From Ruoffia tabacinasalis (GTDB lineage: Bacteria > Bacillota > Bacilli > Lactobacillales > Aerococcaceae): 33,692 bases of DNA. The number at the start of each line of letters is the position of its first letter. Within the stretch, counting starts at the first letter, position 1. Made by a program: the position numbers and the translations under genes. The notes under the pieces are model-generated. The model did no database searches and was not told the DNA's origin. It worked only from the letters and a program-made list of their open reading frames with translations. The stretch is from contig NZ_VBSP01000026.1 in the NCBI RefSeq assembly GCF_005864045.1, positions 1-33,692 of the forward strand, read 5' to 3'. This document shows positions 8,015 to 14,933 of this stretch, one piece after another.

Positions 8015-8057
8015 CCACAGTCACTCATCAGAGCAATCTGAGTGACTGTGGTTTTTT
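8015..8057 (+). terminator. strong terminator between the ABC exporter and pheA
   Basis: CCACAGTCACTCA (8015-8027) and TGAGTGACTGTGG (8039-8051) form a perfect 13-bp stem with an 11-base loop, then six T. It ends only 18 bp before the pheA ATG, leaving no room for a promoter after it. It is therefore either the ABC operon terminator read through for pheA, or a pheA attenuator. AGTGAC at 7993-7998 could compete for GTCACT in the left arm. Confidence 0.88.
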
Positions 8058-8075
8058 ATTTTTGGGGGAATTTGG

Positions 8076-8930
8076 ATGCGTATAGGATATCAAGGTATTG
8101 CCGGTTCTTATAGTGAGGCAACGTTACAAGATTATATAAAGACATTGACTGATACAACGACAGAGGCCATACCAGTACCTTATGGAGATTTTAAAGCGGT
8201 CGTGAATGATTTATTAGATGACAAGTTGGATTTAATTGTCGTCCCAGTTGAGAACTCAACGACCGGCATCATTGCTCGTGTCACAGATTTACTGCGTTAT
8301 AAGCCTGTCATGGCGATTGCAGAGGCTTACCAACCTGTTCGACATACTTTATGGGGAGTGGAAGGAAGTCGCTTAGAAGACATTCAGATGGTATATTCAC
8401 ATCCTGAAGCCTTGTCGCAATGTCAGGTGTTCTTTAATTCGTATCCACTGATTGAAAGCAAGGTATATGAAGACACTGCCAAAGCTGCGTCATATATTCA
8501 ATCATTAAATCGACGGGATATTGCTGCAATTGCGAGTCCTCGAGCAGGGGAGTTACATCATTTAGTTCCATTAATGGAGAATGTGCAAGACGAATCAACA
8601 AACACGACCCGTTTCTATGTGATTGAAAAGATTCAAGAAAGAGAATATACCGGGACTTGCTTAAGTCTATATGTTGAGACTCGTCACGAATCGGGTGCTT
8701 TATCTAAGTTGCTTCAAGTATTTGATATTTTCAATTGCAACTTACAAAACTTAAGCGCCAGACCGATTGAGAATCAGGCATTTACTTATGGATTCTTTAT
8801 AGAAGTGTCGATTAAAGAGATGAGTTCACCCGTGAACATATTGATTCAGACTCTAGATCAAGTATCAGAATACCTTCAAATCATGGGGCAATATGATCAA
8901 GTGTCAAAAAGTATTTATTTAGACGTTTAG
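8076..8930 (+). CDS. pheA: prephenate dehydratase
   Basis: Converts prephenate to phenylpyruvate, the committed step to phenylalanine. The 284-residue monofunctional enzyme has a periplasmic-binding-like catalytic domain (about 1-185) with VPVENSTTG (57-65) and the catalytic TRF motif (T178-R179-F180). A C-terminal ACT domain (about 193-280) follows, with ESGALSKLLQVFDIFNCNLQNLSARP, which in the family binds Phe for feedback inhibition. GGGGGAA precedes the ATG. It is followed 13 bp later by tyrA, so both branches from prephenate are expressed together. No chorismate mutase domain is fused and none is nearby. Confidence 0.95.
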   Translation: MRIGYQGIAGSYSEATLQDYIKTLTDTTTEAIPVPYGDFKAVVNDLLDDKLDLIVVPVENSTTGIIARVTDLLRYKPVMAIAEAYQPVRHTLWGVEGSRLEDIQMVYSHPEALSQCQVFFNSYPLIESKVYEDTAKAASYIQSLNRRDIAAIASPRAGELHHLVPLMENVQDESTNTTRFYVIEKIQEREYTGTCLSLYVETRHESGALSKLLQVFDIFNCNLQNLSARPIENQAFTYGFFIEVSIKEMSSPVNILIQTLDQVSEYLQIMGQYDQVSKSIYLDV

Positions 8931-8943
8931 GAAGGAGATAAAA

Positions 8944-9807
8944 ATGCAAAAGATTGCAATTGTTGGTTTAGGTGTCATCGGAGGTTCCTTTGCGAAAGCA
9001 TTTAAGGCTTCGGACAGTTCGAATTATTATGTGATGGGAATTGATAGAAACCAAGCGACACTCGACAAAGCCCTGGAAGCCGGTGTGATTGCAGAAGGTG
9101 AAGTTGAGAATGAAACGATTCTACAACGTGCTGATATCGTCATTATTGCCCTATACCCTGAGAATATTAAAGAGTTTATTCTACATAACTCAGACGCTTT
9201 CAAAGAGGGTACCATCCTGACAGAAACGACAGGGATTAAACAATATGTGATTGACAGTATCGTGCCAATTCTACCTAAACAAGTCGACTTTATCTTTGGA
9301 CACCCGATGGCAGGGCGGGAATCACAAGGCTTTGAATACTCAGACCATACAGCCTTTATAGGAGCGAATTATATATTAACACCACTCGCTTCGAATAAGT
9401 CAGAGAATATGGATATATTTAAAGCCCTTCTTAAGAAAATTGGCTTCCAAAGATTAACTCAAGTAACGCCCATTGTTCATGATGAATTAATCGCTTATAC
9501 GAGTCAATTATGCCATTGTATTGCAGCGGCCTTAATTAATAGTGATCAACCTGAACGTAATACGGTGCAATTCATCGGTGACAGTTACCGAGATTTAACT
9601 CGAATTGCGAAACTAAATGAGAATCTGTGGTCAGAATTGATGTTAAATAATAAGGATGTGCTTGTTCAAGTTATTAGCGAATTTGAAGCAGAAATGACAA
9701 AAATTAAAGAATCGCTCTTAACGGATAATAAACGTGAATTAGAAGAAACCTTTATTGAGGCCACTCGCCGCCGTGTAGATTTGGAAAAGAATGACTTAAT
9801 GATTTAA
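8944..9807 (+). CDS. tyrA: prephenate dehydrogenase
   Basis: Oxidises and decarboxylates prephenate to 4-hydroxyphenylpyruvate for tyrosine. The 287 residues carry an N-terminal Rossmann fold with GLGVIGGS (8-15) and the conserved HPMAGRE block (H120) that holds the substrate, followed by the helical dimerisation domain. It is short for the family in Firmicutes: there is no C-terminal ACT domain, so Tyr feedback would have to act otherwise. AGGAAGGAG lies before the ATG. NAD rather than NADP preference is suggested by the Asp at the end of the second strand (MGIDRN), which is inference. Confidence 0.94.
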   Translation: MQKIAIVGLGVIGGSFAKAFKASDSSNYYVMGIDRNQATLDKALEAGVIAEGEVENETILQRADIVIIALYPENIKEFILHNSDAFKEGTILTETTGIKQYVIDSIVPILPKQVDFIFGHPMAGRESQGFEYSDHTAFIGANYILTPLASNKSENMDIFKALLKKIGFQRLTQVTPIVHDELIAYTSQLCHCIAAALINSDQPERNTVQFIGDSYRDLTRIAKLNENLWSELMLNNKDVLVQVISEFEAEMTKIKESLLTDNKRELEETFIEATRRRVDLEKNDLMI

Positions 9808-9831
9808 TTTCAATTTAAAGTATTAAATTCC

Positions 9832-9860
9832 TTGCAATTAGAATTTAAGTGAGTTATATT
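9832..9860 (+). promoter_or_regulatory. promoter of the leader peptide and BASS transporter
   Basis: TTGCAA (9832-9837), exactly 17 bases, then TATATT (9855-9860). An overlapping TATAAT lies at 9860-9865. Transcription would start about 9867, 33 bases before the leader peptide ATG. The region between tyrA and the transporter (9808-10141) is fully taken up by this promoter, a leader ORF, an attenuator and a second small ORF. Confidence 0.65.
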
Positions 9861-9899
9861 ATAATCACATTAAAAATAAATGATAAAAGAGGTTATCTT

Positions 9900-9959
9900 A
9901 TGTTTACCCATTTCAACAATATTATTATTGTCATTCAAAGACCGGACTTGTTAAATTGA
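9900..9959 (+). CDS. leader peptide, isoleucine-rich (19 aa)
   Basis: A 19-codon frame, MFTHFNNIIIVIQRPDLLN, starts at ATG 9900 six bases after AGAGGT (9888-9893) and stops at TGA 9957-9959. Codons 8-12 are Ile-Ile-Ile-Val-Ile (ATT ATT ATT GTC ATT). Its last codons and stop lie inside the 5' arm of an 18-bp hairpin. A short translated frame rich in one amino-acid class, positioned in front of mutually exclusive hairpins and a terminator, is the hallmark of translation-coupled attenuation as in ilv, leu and trp leaders. It probably has no function as a peptide. No homologue was recalled. Confidence 0.72.
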   Translation: MFTHFNNIIIVIQRPDLLN

Positions 9960-10026
9960 TTTTATAATCAGTTTAAAAAGTCCTATTCGTCTTGAATGAA
10001 TGGGAACAGATAACAAACCCCCATTC
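9944..10026 (+). promoter_or_regulatory. multi-segment transcription attenuator (switching hairpins)
   Basis: Segment 1 (9944-9961) pairs with segment 2 (9966-9983): 17 of 18 positions, loop TTAT. CCTATTC (9982-9988) at the end of segment 2 can instead pair with GAATGGG (9998-10004, segment 3), seven pairs with one G-T. GAATGGG can alternatively take CCCATTC (10020-10026, segment 4), which is the left arm of the terminator. A ribosome finishing the leader peptide would cover segment 1, let 2:3 form and free the terminator. A ribosome stalled on the Ile codons would let 1:2 form, let 3:4 form and block the terminator. The outcome is transporter expression on isoleucine starvation. Mechanism is inferred from complementarity; the 1:2 helix takes only two of the seven segment-2 bases, so the switch may be partial. 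Confidence 0.62.
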
Positions 10027-10056
10027 TAGTAATCTAGAGTGGGGGTTTTTATTATT
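10018..10056 (+). terminator. attenuator terminator before the BASS transporter
   Basis: CCCCCATTCTAG (10018-10029) and CTAGAGTGGGGG (10034-10045) form 12 pairs with one G-T and a TAAT loop, then TTTTTATTATT. It lies between the leader peptide and the transporter. Confidence 0.92.
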
Positions 10057-10074
10057 CAAAGGAGTGGTAAAACG

Positions 10075-10155
10075 ATGAGTGACATTGAAAGCGACGTGCA
10101 TATTTATCAAATTACACAGAAAATAATAGGAGGATTCATCCATGAATTTATTTAA
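10075..10155 (+). CDS. small ORF overlapping the transporter start (26 aa)
   Basis: A 26-codon frame begins at ATG 10075 behind AAAGGAGTGG (10058-10067) and ends at TAA 10153-10155, overlapping the first codons of the transporter (ATG 10142) in another frame. The product starts MSDIESDVHIYQ and contains seven Ile. It follows the attenuator terminator, so it would be made only when transcription reads through. Its stop lies 11 bases past the transporter's start, which suits translational coupling or a second layer of control. I do not recognise it, and it could be chance apart from the good ribosome binding site. Confidence 0.4.
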   Translation: MSDIESDVHIYQITQKIIGGFIHEFI

Positions 10156-11140
10156 AAAGTTTAATAGCGCTTTTACAAGTAACCTGTCAATGTTCGTAGT
10201 ATTAACGGCATTACTAGCCTTAATGTTCCCAAGTTTTTTCACACCTTTAAGTGGTTATGTGAGTGTATTACTTCAAATCATTATGTTCACCATGGGCTTG
10301 ACATTGAAAGCATCTGACTTTTCTCATGTTCTTAAAAACCCAACGAGCGTGATTATGGTTTCTGCCATTCAATACTTATTTATGCCACTGAGCGCTTTTG
10401 CAATTGCTAAATTATTCGGTCTATCAGGTGATGTGGCTTTAGGTTTAATCATAGTTGGATCAGTTCCTGGAGGGACCGCATCGAACATTATGGCTCTATT
10501 AGCTAATGGGAATGTGCCACTTTCAGTGAGTGCTACAACGGTGTCTACATTATTATCCCCATTCGTTACACCACTTCTGATCGCGACTTATGGCGGAGCA
10601 TTTATTGATATTGCTTTTTGGCCAATGTTCTTATCCATCACACAAATCGTCTTAGTGCCAATTGTCTTAGGATTAGTTGTGTCTCATCTCTTAGGGGACA
10701 AGTCAGAAAAGATCAAGACAGCGATGCCATCATTCTCATCGATGGCGGTACTGTTAGTTCTCGCTGGAACAGTATCAGTGAACCGTGAGAATTTACTAAC
10801 CGGTGGGCTAACGGTTGTCCTAGCAGTATTAGTTCATCATTTATTAGCTTATGCAATTGTTTACTTTATCTATGGGTTATTCAATGCTTCTGCGATAACA
10901 AAACGTACGTGTGCGATTGAAGTTGCGGCACAAAATACAGGACTATCCGCAAGTTTAGGTTTAACGCATTTTTCACCAGAAGCAGCCTTAGCGGGTGCAG
11001 CTGGAACGATCGTCCATACACTTGTTGGAATGATGTTTGGTAGTTTATGTGCTAAGAAAGATACGAAAGAAGCCGAGGGAGGAAAAGCAGCAGCGCGAGC
11101 AAGAAATGCGAGTGCAACAGTTTTACAAAGAACATATTAA
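10142..11140 (+). CDS. BASS-family (bile acid:sodium symporter-like) transporter
   Basis: A 332-residue membrane protein with about nine or ten helices and the two conserved family motifs: GSVPGGTASNIMALLANGN and EVAAQNTGLSASLG. Members carry organic anions with sodium. In enteric bacteria PanS takes up ketopantoate, and plant members move pyruvate and 2-oxo acids. In this cell bile acid uptake is unlikely to be the main role. The Ile-codon leader peptide and attenuator upstream suggest a substrate linked to branched-chain amino acids, such as a branched 2-oxo acid or a related pantothenate precursor; that is inference. AGGAGG precedes the ATG. The last 30 residues are hydrophilic and Ala/Arg-rich. 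Monocistronic, ending at the terminator at 11207-11250. Confidence 0.88.
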   Translation: MNLFKKFNSAFTSNLSMFVVLTALLALMFPSFFTPLSGYVSVLLQIIMFTMGLTLKASDFSHVLKNPTSVIMVSAIQYLFMPLSAFAIAKLFGLSGDVALGLIIVGSVPGGTASNIMALLANGNVPLSVSATTVSTLLSPFVTPLLIATYGGAFIDIAFWPMFLSITQIVLVPIVLGLVVSHLLGDKSEKIKTAMPSFSSMAVLLVLAGTVSVNRENLLTGGLTVVLAVLVHHLLAYAIVYFIYGLFNASAITKRTCAIEVAAQNTGLSASLGLTHFSPEAALAGAAGTIVHTLVGMMFGSLCAKKDTKEAEGGKAAARARNASATVLQRTY

Positions 11141-11201
11141 TTTTAGATTTGTGTGGAGTGTCAATAGGTAAGTGAGTGAAAAACACACGCACCACCCAAA
11201 C

Positions 11202-11257
11202 AAAAAAGGCTCAACAATCGTGGTGACATTTGTCCACAGTTGTTGAGCCTCTTATTA
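11202..11257. terminator. bidirectional terminator after the BASS transporter
   Basis: AGGCTCAACAA (11207-11217) and TTGTTGAGCCT (11240-11250) pair perfectly over 11 bp, with an inner GTGG/CCAC stem. A-rich bases precede it and CTTATTAT follows, so it can serve the plus-strand transporter and back up the minus-strand gene. Confidence 0.8.
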
Positions 11258-11262
11258 TGCGC

Positions 11263-11292
11263 ATAAAAAAGAGGGGCGATAGGTCAGCCCCT
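11263..11292 (-). terminator. terminator of spxH
   Basis: On the minus strand AGGGGC (11292-11287) pairs with GCCCCT (11277-11272), followed by CTTTTTTAT. It lies 14 bp beyond the spxH stop. Confidence 0.82.
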
Positions 11293-11305
11293 GTTAAATT
11301 AAGTT

Positions 11306-11971
11306 TTATAGAAGTCGTAATGCTGGCACATTCGCACCTGATTCTTCATGATTAGTGCCATCACATATTAAAGCATCAATCTCATCTAAGATTGTTTCTA
11401 AAGTTATTGGATAGCCTTCTAATAACCTTGCTTCGCCTGTGACGTATTCATAAATAACTAGAGAAGGGGTAGATTCAACTGACATATCGATGGCAGTCTT
11501 TTGGTCTTTTAAGAACAATTGTTTAACAAAATCCGACTGCATATCTTGTTGAAATATCTCGACATCTAATCCAACGTCTTTGGCAAGATCAACTGCGAAT
11601 TCTTCACTAAATTTAGAAATATCGCCATTGATTGTCTCCTGAAGGCGCATTAAGAAATAACGACCTAATCGTTTCCCTTGCATACAGGCTGCTTTATATG
11701 CGAGAGATGCCCGGTATACAGATTGAAAGATGTAATTTCTCTCCTGCAAGTTTGTTTTTTTGATACCAAGTTGTTGCATATAGTCTTCAACTAAACGTTG
11801 ATTATGAAAAGGTAGGATGTGCAAATCTATGTTTGACGTTACTAAATCAATTAACTTTAAAACTTCATGTTGACAAGTGTAACAATTTTTCCCTAATGGA
11901 TTAACGAATAAAAATAATTCAAATACACTTGGAACGCCATTGTGTCTATATTCGATTTGATATTGACTCAT
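11306..11971 (-). CDS. spxH: DsbA-like ClpXP adaptor SpxH (YjbH family)
   Basis: A 221-residue cytosolic DsbA-fold protein with no signal peptide and an N-terminal CYTC motif (C30, C33) in FVNPLGKNCYTCQHE. A thioredoxin-like return strand STPSLVIYEY (cis-Pro) lies near residue 170. In Bacillus and Staphylococcus YjbH/SpxH delivers the redox regulator Spx to ClpXP, so that Spx is stable only under disulfide stress. Location next to the CYTH, RelQ, NAD kinase and RluD-type genes reproduces the Bacillus yjbH-yjbO locus and supports this over a generic DsbA. Start ATG follows AGGAGGAGG. Transcribed alone from a promoter just after the CYTH gene's end. Confidence 0.82.
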   Translation of the reverse strand: MSQYQIEYRHNGVPSVFELFLFVNPLGKNCYTCQHEVLKLIDLVTSNIDLHILPFHNQRLVEDYMQQLGIKKTNLQERNYIFQSVYRASLAYKAACMQGKRLGRYFLMRLQETINGDISKFSEEFAVDLAKDVGLDVEIFQQDMQSDFVKQLFLKDQKTAIDMSVESTPSLVIYEYVTGEARLLEGYPITLETILDEIDALICDGTNHEESGANVPALRLL

Positions 11972-12000
11972 TTAGAAATTCCTCCTCCTTTCTTATATTT

Positions 12001-12029
12001 GGTATAGTTAATATTAACAATAAAGTAAA
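12001..12029 (-). promoter_or_regulatory. promoter of spxH with palindromic spacer
   Basis: On minus, TTTACT (12029-12024), 17 bases and TATACC (12006-12001). The spacer contains the perfect 12-bp palindrome GTTAATATTAAC (12007-12018), a possible operator for a small dimeric regulator. Confidence 0.4.
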
Positions 12030-12056
12030 CTATTAGCGAATGATAGGCTTGTTCAT

Positions 12057-12647
12057 TTATTCATTTGTAGAGTATCGATGTGCGCGTGATAACTTCGTTT
12101 CTGCTTGTTTGTAAGATATATCAACACTCGCTAACAGTGAATTAAATTGTTCTAAAGCAACTTCAATATCTTCAGATTCAAGTTCCAATTCGAAATCTTC
12201 AGCTTGCGGATATTGAGTATAGTCTAACGCATATAATCCATAAGGAACGTCGATATTATAACGTTCTGTAATGAGACTCATTGTTCTTTTAATATCAGTC
12301 CAGACGATATTTCTTGAAGCGATAAACTCCTGGATATCCGCTGAATAAATAATGTCTTCATTCAATGCTTGTGGCACGTCTATCACTTTCTCTCGATTGA
12401 ATTGAGTAAGTTCAATCGATTCAAGTTCAGACACTCTCTCTTTAATTGTCCATTCACTCGAACCATTATCAAATACTCTTAATCTCAGCGCTGAATTATT
12501 TTGCTTGAAAATTTCATCTGCTGTATCATAATAGTAATTGGATTGAATGATTTTTGGTTGATTTTGTAAATTAAAATAAGTATAAAGCTTGTCATACTCG
12601 GCTTTACTTAGTAGTGTTTTTAATTCTCTTTCAATTGAAGATACCAT
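12057..12647 (-). CDS. CYTH-domain triphosphate-binding protein (YjbK family)
   Basis: A 196-residue CYTH (triphosphate tunnel metalloenzyme) protein. The defining ExExK motif is seen as E6-R-E8-L-K10 at the N-terminus, and the acidic and basic strand residues expected in the tunnel follow (SALRLRVF, WTIKER, FELELESED). Family members hydrolyse inorganic triphosphate or bind nucleotide triphosphates with divalent metal. Divergent from relQ, with only about 160 bp between the two start codons, an arrangement conserved with Bacillus yjbK/yjbM. That suggests a link between alarmone or phosphate metabolism and this protein, but its physiological substrate is unknown. AAAGGA precedes the ATG. No terminator separates it from spxH downstream. 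Confidence 0.88.
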   Translation of the reverse strand: MVSSIERELKTLLSKAEYDKLYTYFNLQNQPKIIQSNYYYDTADEIFKQNNSALRLRVFDNGSSEWTIKERVSELESIELTQFNREKVIDVPQALNEDIIYSADIQEFIASRNIVWTDIKRTMSLITERYNIDVPYGLYALDYTQYPQAEDFELELESEDIEVALEQFNSLLASVDISYKQAETKLSRAHRYSTNE

Positions 12648-12738
12648 GTATATATCCTTTCTTAGCTAAATTATGTACAATGTAATATATACAAAAAATA
12701 AAAAAAACTGTATGTCCATTACAGTCCGTCATATATCC

Positions 12739-12744
12739 TATAAT
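12739..12744 (+). promoter_or_regulatory. -10 box of relQ
   Basis: A perfect TATAAT 61 bp before the TTG start chosen for relQ. No good -35 is seen at 17 bases. A start site near 12751 would exclude the longer upstream reading of the frame. Confidence 0.4.
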
Positions 12745-12804
12745 AGTTCATTACTATATGCAAATAAATATACTTATACAAAAATAAGAAAGTCGGTGAC
12801 TAAA

Positions 12805-13485
12805 TTGATAAAAGATAATTTTATCGAGAATTGGGACTTATTCTTAGCTCCTTATGAACAAGCTGTAGAAGAATTAAAGCTGAAACTAAAGAATATTCGA
12901 AAAGAATACCGAACTTTACACCGCCATACGCCGATAGAGTTCGTCACAGGACGCGTAAAGACACGCGAGAGTATTCTCGAGAAGATGGAAATGCGAGAAA
13001 TTGAATCTGAAGATATGTTAATCGGTGTTCAAGATATTGCTGGAATCCGCATCATGTGTCAATTTGTTGAAGACATCTATGAAGTAGCTGAGTTAATTAA
13101 AGCGCGGACGGATTTTAAAGTATTATTAATCCGTGACTACATTCACCATCATAAGCCAAGTGGCTACAGATCATATCATATGGTCATTGAATACCCAGTG
13201 CAACGCGCAAAGAATGTAGAGACCGTCATTGTAGAAGTTCAAATTAGAACATTAGCGATGAACTTCTGGGCGACAATTGAGCACTCGCTGAACTATAAGT
13301 ATCAAGGAGAATATCCAAATCATATTCTTGAGAGACTAGAAAGAGCTTCAGAAGCCGCATTTATGCTGGATCAAGAAATGTCAGAGATTCGAGAAGAGAT
13401 ACGCGAAGCGACACAATTCTTCGAACAAAGATATGAGGACCCCGATACAGCAATAAATAAAGGGAATTATGAGGTAAATCAATGA
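12805..13485 (+). CDS. relQ: small alarmone synthetase RelQ (GTP pyrophosphokinase)
   Basis: Transfers pyrophosphate from ATP to GDP/GTP to make (p)ppGpp; stand-alone synthetase without hydrolase or TGS/ACT domains. The 226 residues carry the family blocks RVKTRESILEKMEMREI, DIAGIRIMCQFVEDIYEV, HKPSGYRSYHMVIEYPV and VEVQIRTLAMNFWATIEHSLNYK, the last including the catalytic Glu region. The frame stays open upstream to 12673, but family length, the TATAAT at 12739 and a GGTGA site (12795-12799) favour TTG at 12805; GTG 12796 is the alternative. Its TGA overlaps the nadK ATG by four bases, so the two are translationally coupled. Confidence 0.92.
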   Translation: MIKDNFIENWDLFLAPYEQAVEELKLKLKNIRKEYRTLHRHTPIEFVTGRVKTRESILEKMEMREIESEDMLIGVQDIAGIRIMCQFVEDIYEVAELIKARTDFKVLLIRDYIHHHKPSGYRSYHMVIEYPVQRAKNVETVIVEVQIRTLAMNFWATIEHSLNYKYQGEYPNHILERLERASEAAFMLDQEMSEIREEIREATQFFEQRYEDPDTAINKGNYEVNQ

Positions 13486-14297
13486 AACCAACGGTACTAA
13501 TTTATTCAAATACAAAACCTCAATCTCAATCTATTAAAACTGAACTCACAAACAAATTAAATAAACACCAGATTGAAATTGTGGATGAACGTGAGCAACC
13601 AGACTTTATTATATCAATTGGAGGAGACGGAACCTTCTTATCTGCCTTTCATCATTTCGAACAATATATTGAACATTCGAGATTCGTCGGAATTCATACT
13701 GGACATCTAGGCTTCTATACGGATTGGCTTAGCGATGAAGTGGATGCGGTTGTGGATGGATTATTAAATGCATCCGATCAATCGGTGTCTTATCCTTTAC
13801 TCAATGTCGAAATTTATTTAGAAGATGGGCGGTGCAAGAAGATGTTAGCCTTAAATGAATTCTCCATCCGTTCAACGATGGGAACCATGGTGAGTGATGT
13901 CTATATTAAAGACCACTTCTTCGAGACTTTCCGAGGAGATGGCATTAGTATTTCAACACCAACCGGATCAACAGGCTTGAATAAATCTTTAGGGGGAGCA
14001 GTCATCCATCCGCGCCTAGATGCGATTCAAATGACTGAGATGGCTTCAATAAATAATCGAGTGTATCGTACCTTAAGTTCTCCAATTATTATTCCTTCAG
14101 ATGAATGGTTTACTTTGAAACCAGAGAATACGCAATCTGCGATTCTTTCCGTGGATAATCAAAGTTGGTTGAATTACGAAGTGTCCAAAGTGACTTGTCA
14201 AGTTGCTAAACAGCGGATTCAATTCGCAAGCTTTAAACATACCCATTTTTGGGACCGAGTTGAAAATGCGTTTATTGGAAGAAAACAATCACTTTAA
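13482..14297 (+). CDS. nadK: NAD kinase
   Basis: Phosphorylates NAD to NADP, controlling the NADPH pool. A 271-residue enzyme with the GGDG catalytic motif (47-50) in ISIGGDGTFLSAF and the TPTGSTGLNKSLGGAVIHP block that binds NAD. Length is normal. The ATGA overlap with relQ and the tight spacing to the lipoprotein gene (15 bp) make it the second gene of a relQ-nadK-lipoprotein-rluD-mgtE run with no terminator in between. Neighbour order matches Bacillus yjbM-yjbN. Confidence 0.95.
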   Translation: MKPTVLIYSNTKPQSQSIKTELTNKLNKHQIEIVDEREQPDFIISIGGDGTFLSAFHHFEQYIEHSRFVGIHTGHLGFYTDWLSDEVDAVVDGLLNASDQSVSYPLLNVEIYLEDGRCKKMLALNEFSIRSTMGTMVSDVYIKDHFFETFRGDGISISTPTGSTGLNKSLGGAVIHPRLDAIQMTEMASINNRVYRTLSSPIIIPSDEWFTLKPENTQSAILSVDNQSWLNYEVSKVTCQVAKQRIQFASFKHTHFWDRVENAFIGRKQSL

Positions 14298-14312
14298 AGG
14301 AGAATTTTACAG

Positions 14313-14906
14313 ATGCAACGATTTTTGAAAGTTATTGGCCTAGTTATGACGATTGGTTTGTTAGTGGCGTGTAGTAGTCAAGCCGAAGAGTTTGAACATA
14401 CAGCACTCGCTGGAGTTGAACGAACCAATGCGCCTGTCACTATTCCAGAAGATACGACGTTCTTAACTATGAATGAGGACGCTAAAGGAATGATTTATGA
14501 ATCCCTAGATAAGATAGGAACATATGCAGAAGGGACACAATCGCCTGTGGATTATTCACAGATTGAAGCAGTTCAAACAGAAGCAGATTATATTGAGTTT
14601 CTTCAAATGACGAGTGAACAAGCGAGTTTATTATATATTGGCTTTGATGAATGTCCTTGGTGTAAAGCTTTCTCACCAAAGATTAACCAAATTGCTAGTG
14701 ATTTAAACGTTCCAATCTATTACTATAATACTCGAGCACACGAACAAGATGCGACCTTCCAAGGAGCCATGCAAACATTCGGTGTCGAGACTGTTCCTTA
14801 TGTCTTAGTGATGGAAGATGGCGAAGCAAAAGAGCGAATCAGTCATGAGTCATCAATGGAACAAATTGAACAATTCTTCACGCTCTATACTGAAGAATAC
14901 CAATAG
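14313..14906 (+). CDS. thioredoxin-like lipoprotein
   Basis: A 197-residue exported protein. A lipobox LLVAC places the lipidated Cys at C20, so the mature form is anchored outside the membrane. The thioredoxin-type redox motif CPWC (C114-C117) sits in LLYIGFDECPWCKAF, and a cis-Pro follows in ETVPYVLVMEDGE. The C-terminal half therefore looks like a thioredoxin fold, and 21-95 is a family-specific N-terminal part. It resembles the thioredoxin-like bacteriocin/transport accessory proteins of streptococci and lactobacilli. A role in extracytoplasmic disulfide exchange is inferred. AAAGGAG precedes the ATG. It interrupts what is a nadK-rluD pair in Bacillus. Confidence 0.85.
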   Translation: MQRFLKVIGLVMTIGLLVACSSQAEEFEHTALAGVERTNAPVTIPEDTTFLTMNEDAKGMIYESLDKIGTYAEGTQSPVDYSQIEAVQTEADYIEFLQMTSEQASLLYIGFDECPWCKAFSPKINQIASDLNVPIYYYNTRAHEQDATFQGAMQTFGVETVPYVLVMEDGEAKERISHESSMEQIEQFFTLYTEEYQ

Positions 14907-14933
14907 AAAATTCTAACAAGTTAGGAAGATAAT

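Noticed and set aside
7987-8083. Frame from ATG 7987 through the pheA terminator to just inside pheA
   Set aside because: No ribosome binding site, and it crosses the hairpin with no amino-acid bias.
9866-10056. T-box riboswitch before the BASS gene
   Set aside because: No T-box sequence (TGGNACC-type) or specifier stem is seen, whereas a translated leader peptide explains the region.
12673-12804. Longer N-terminus of RelQ
   Set aside because: Precedes the TATAAT at 12739, has no ribosome site and is not family-like.
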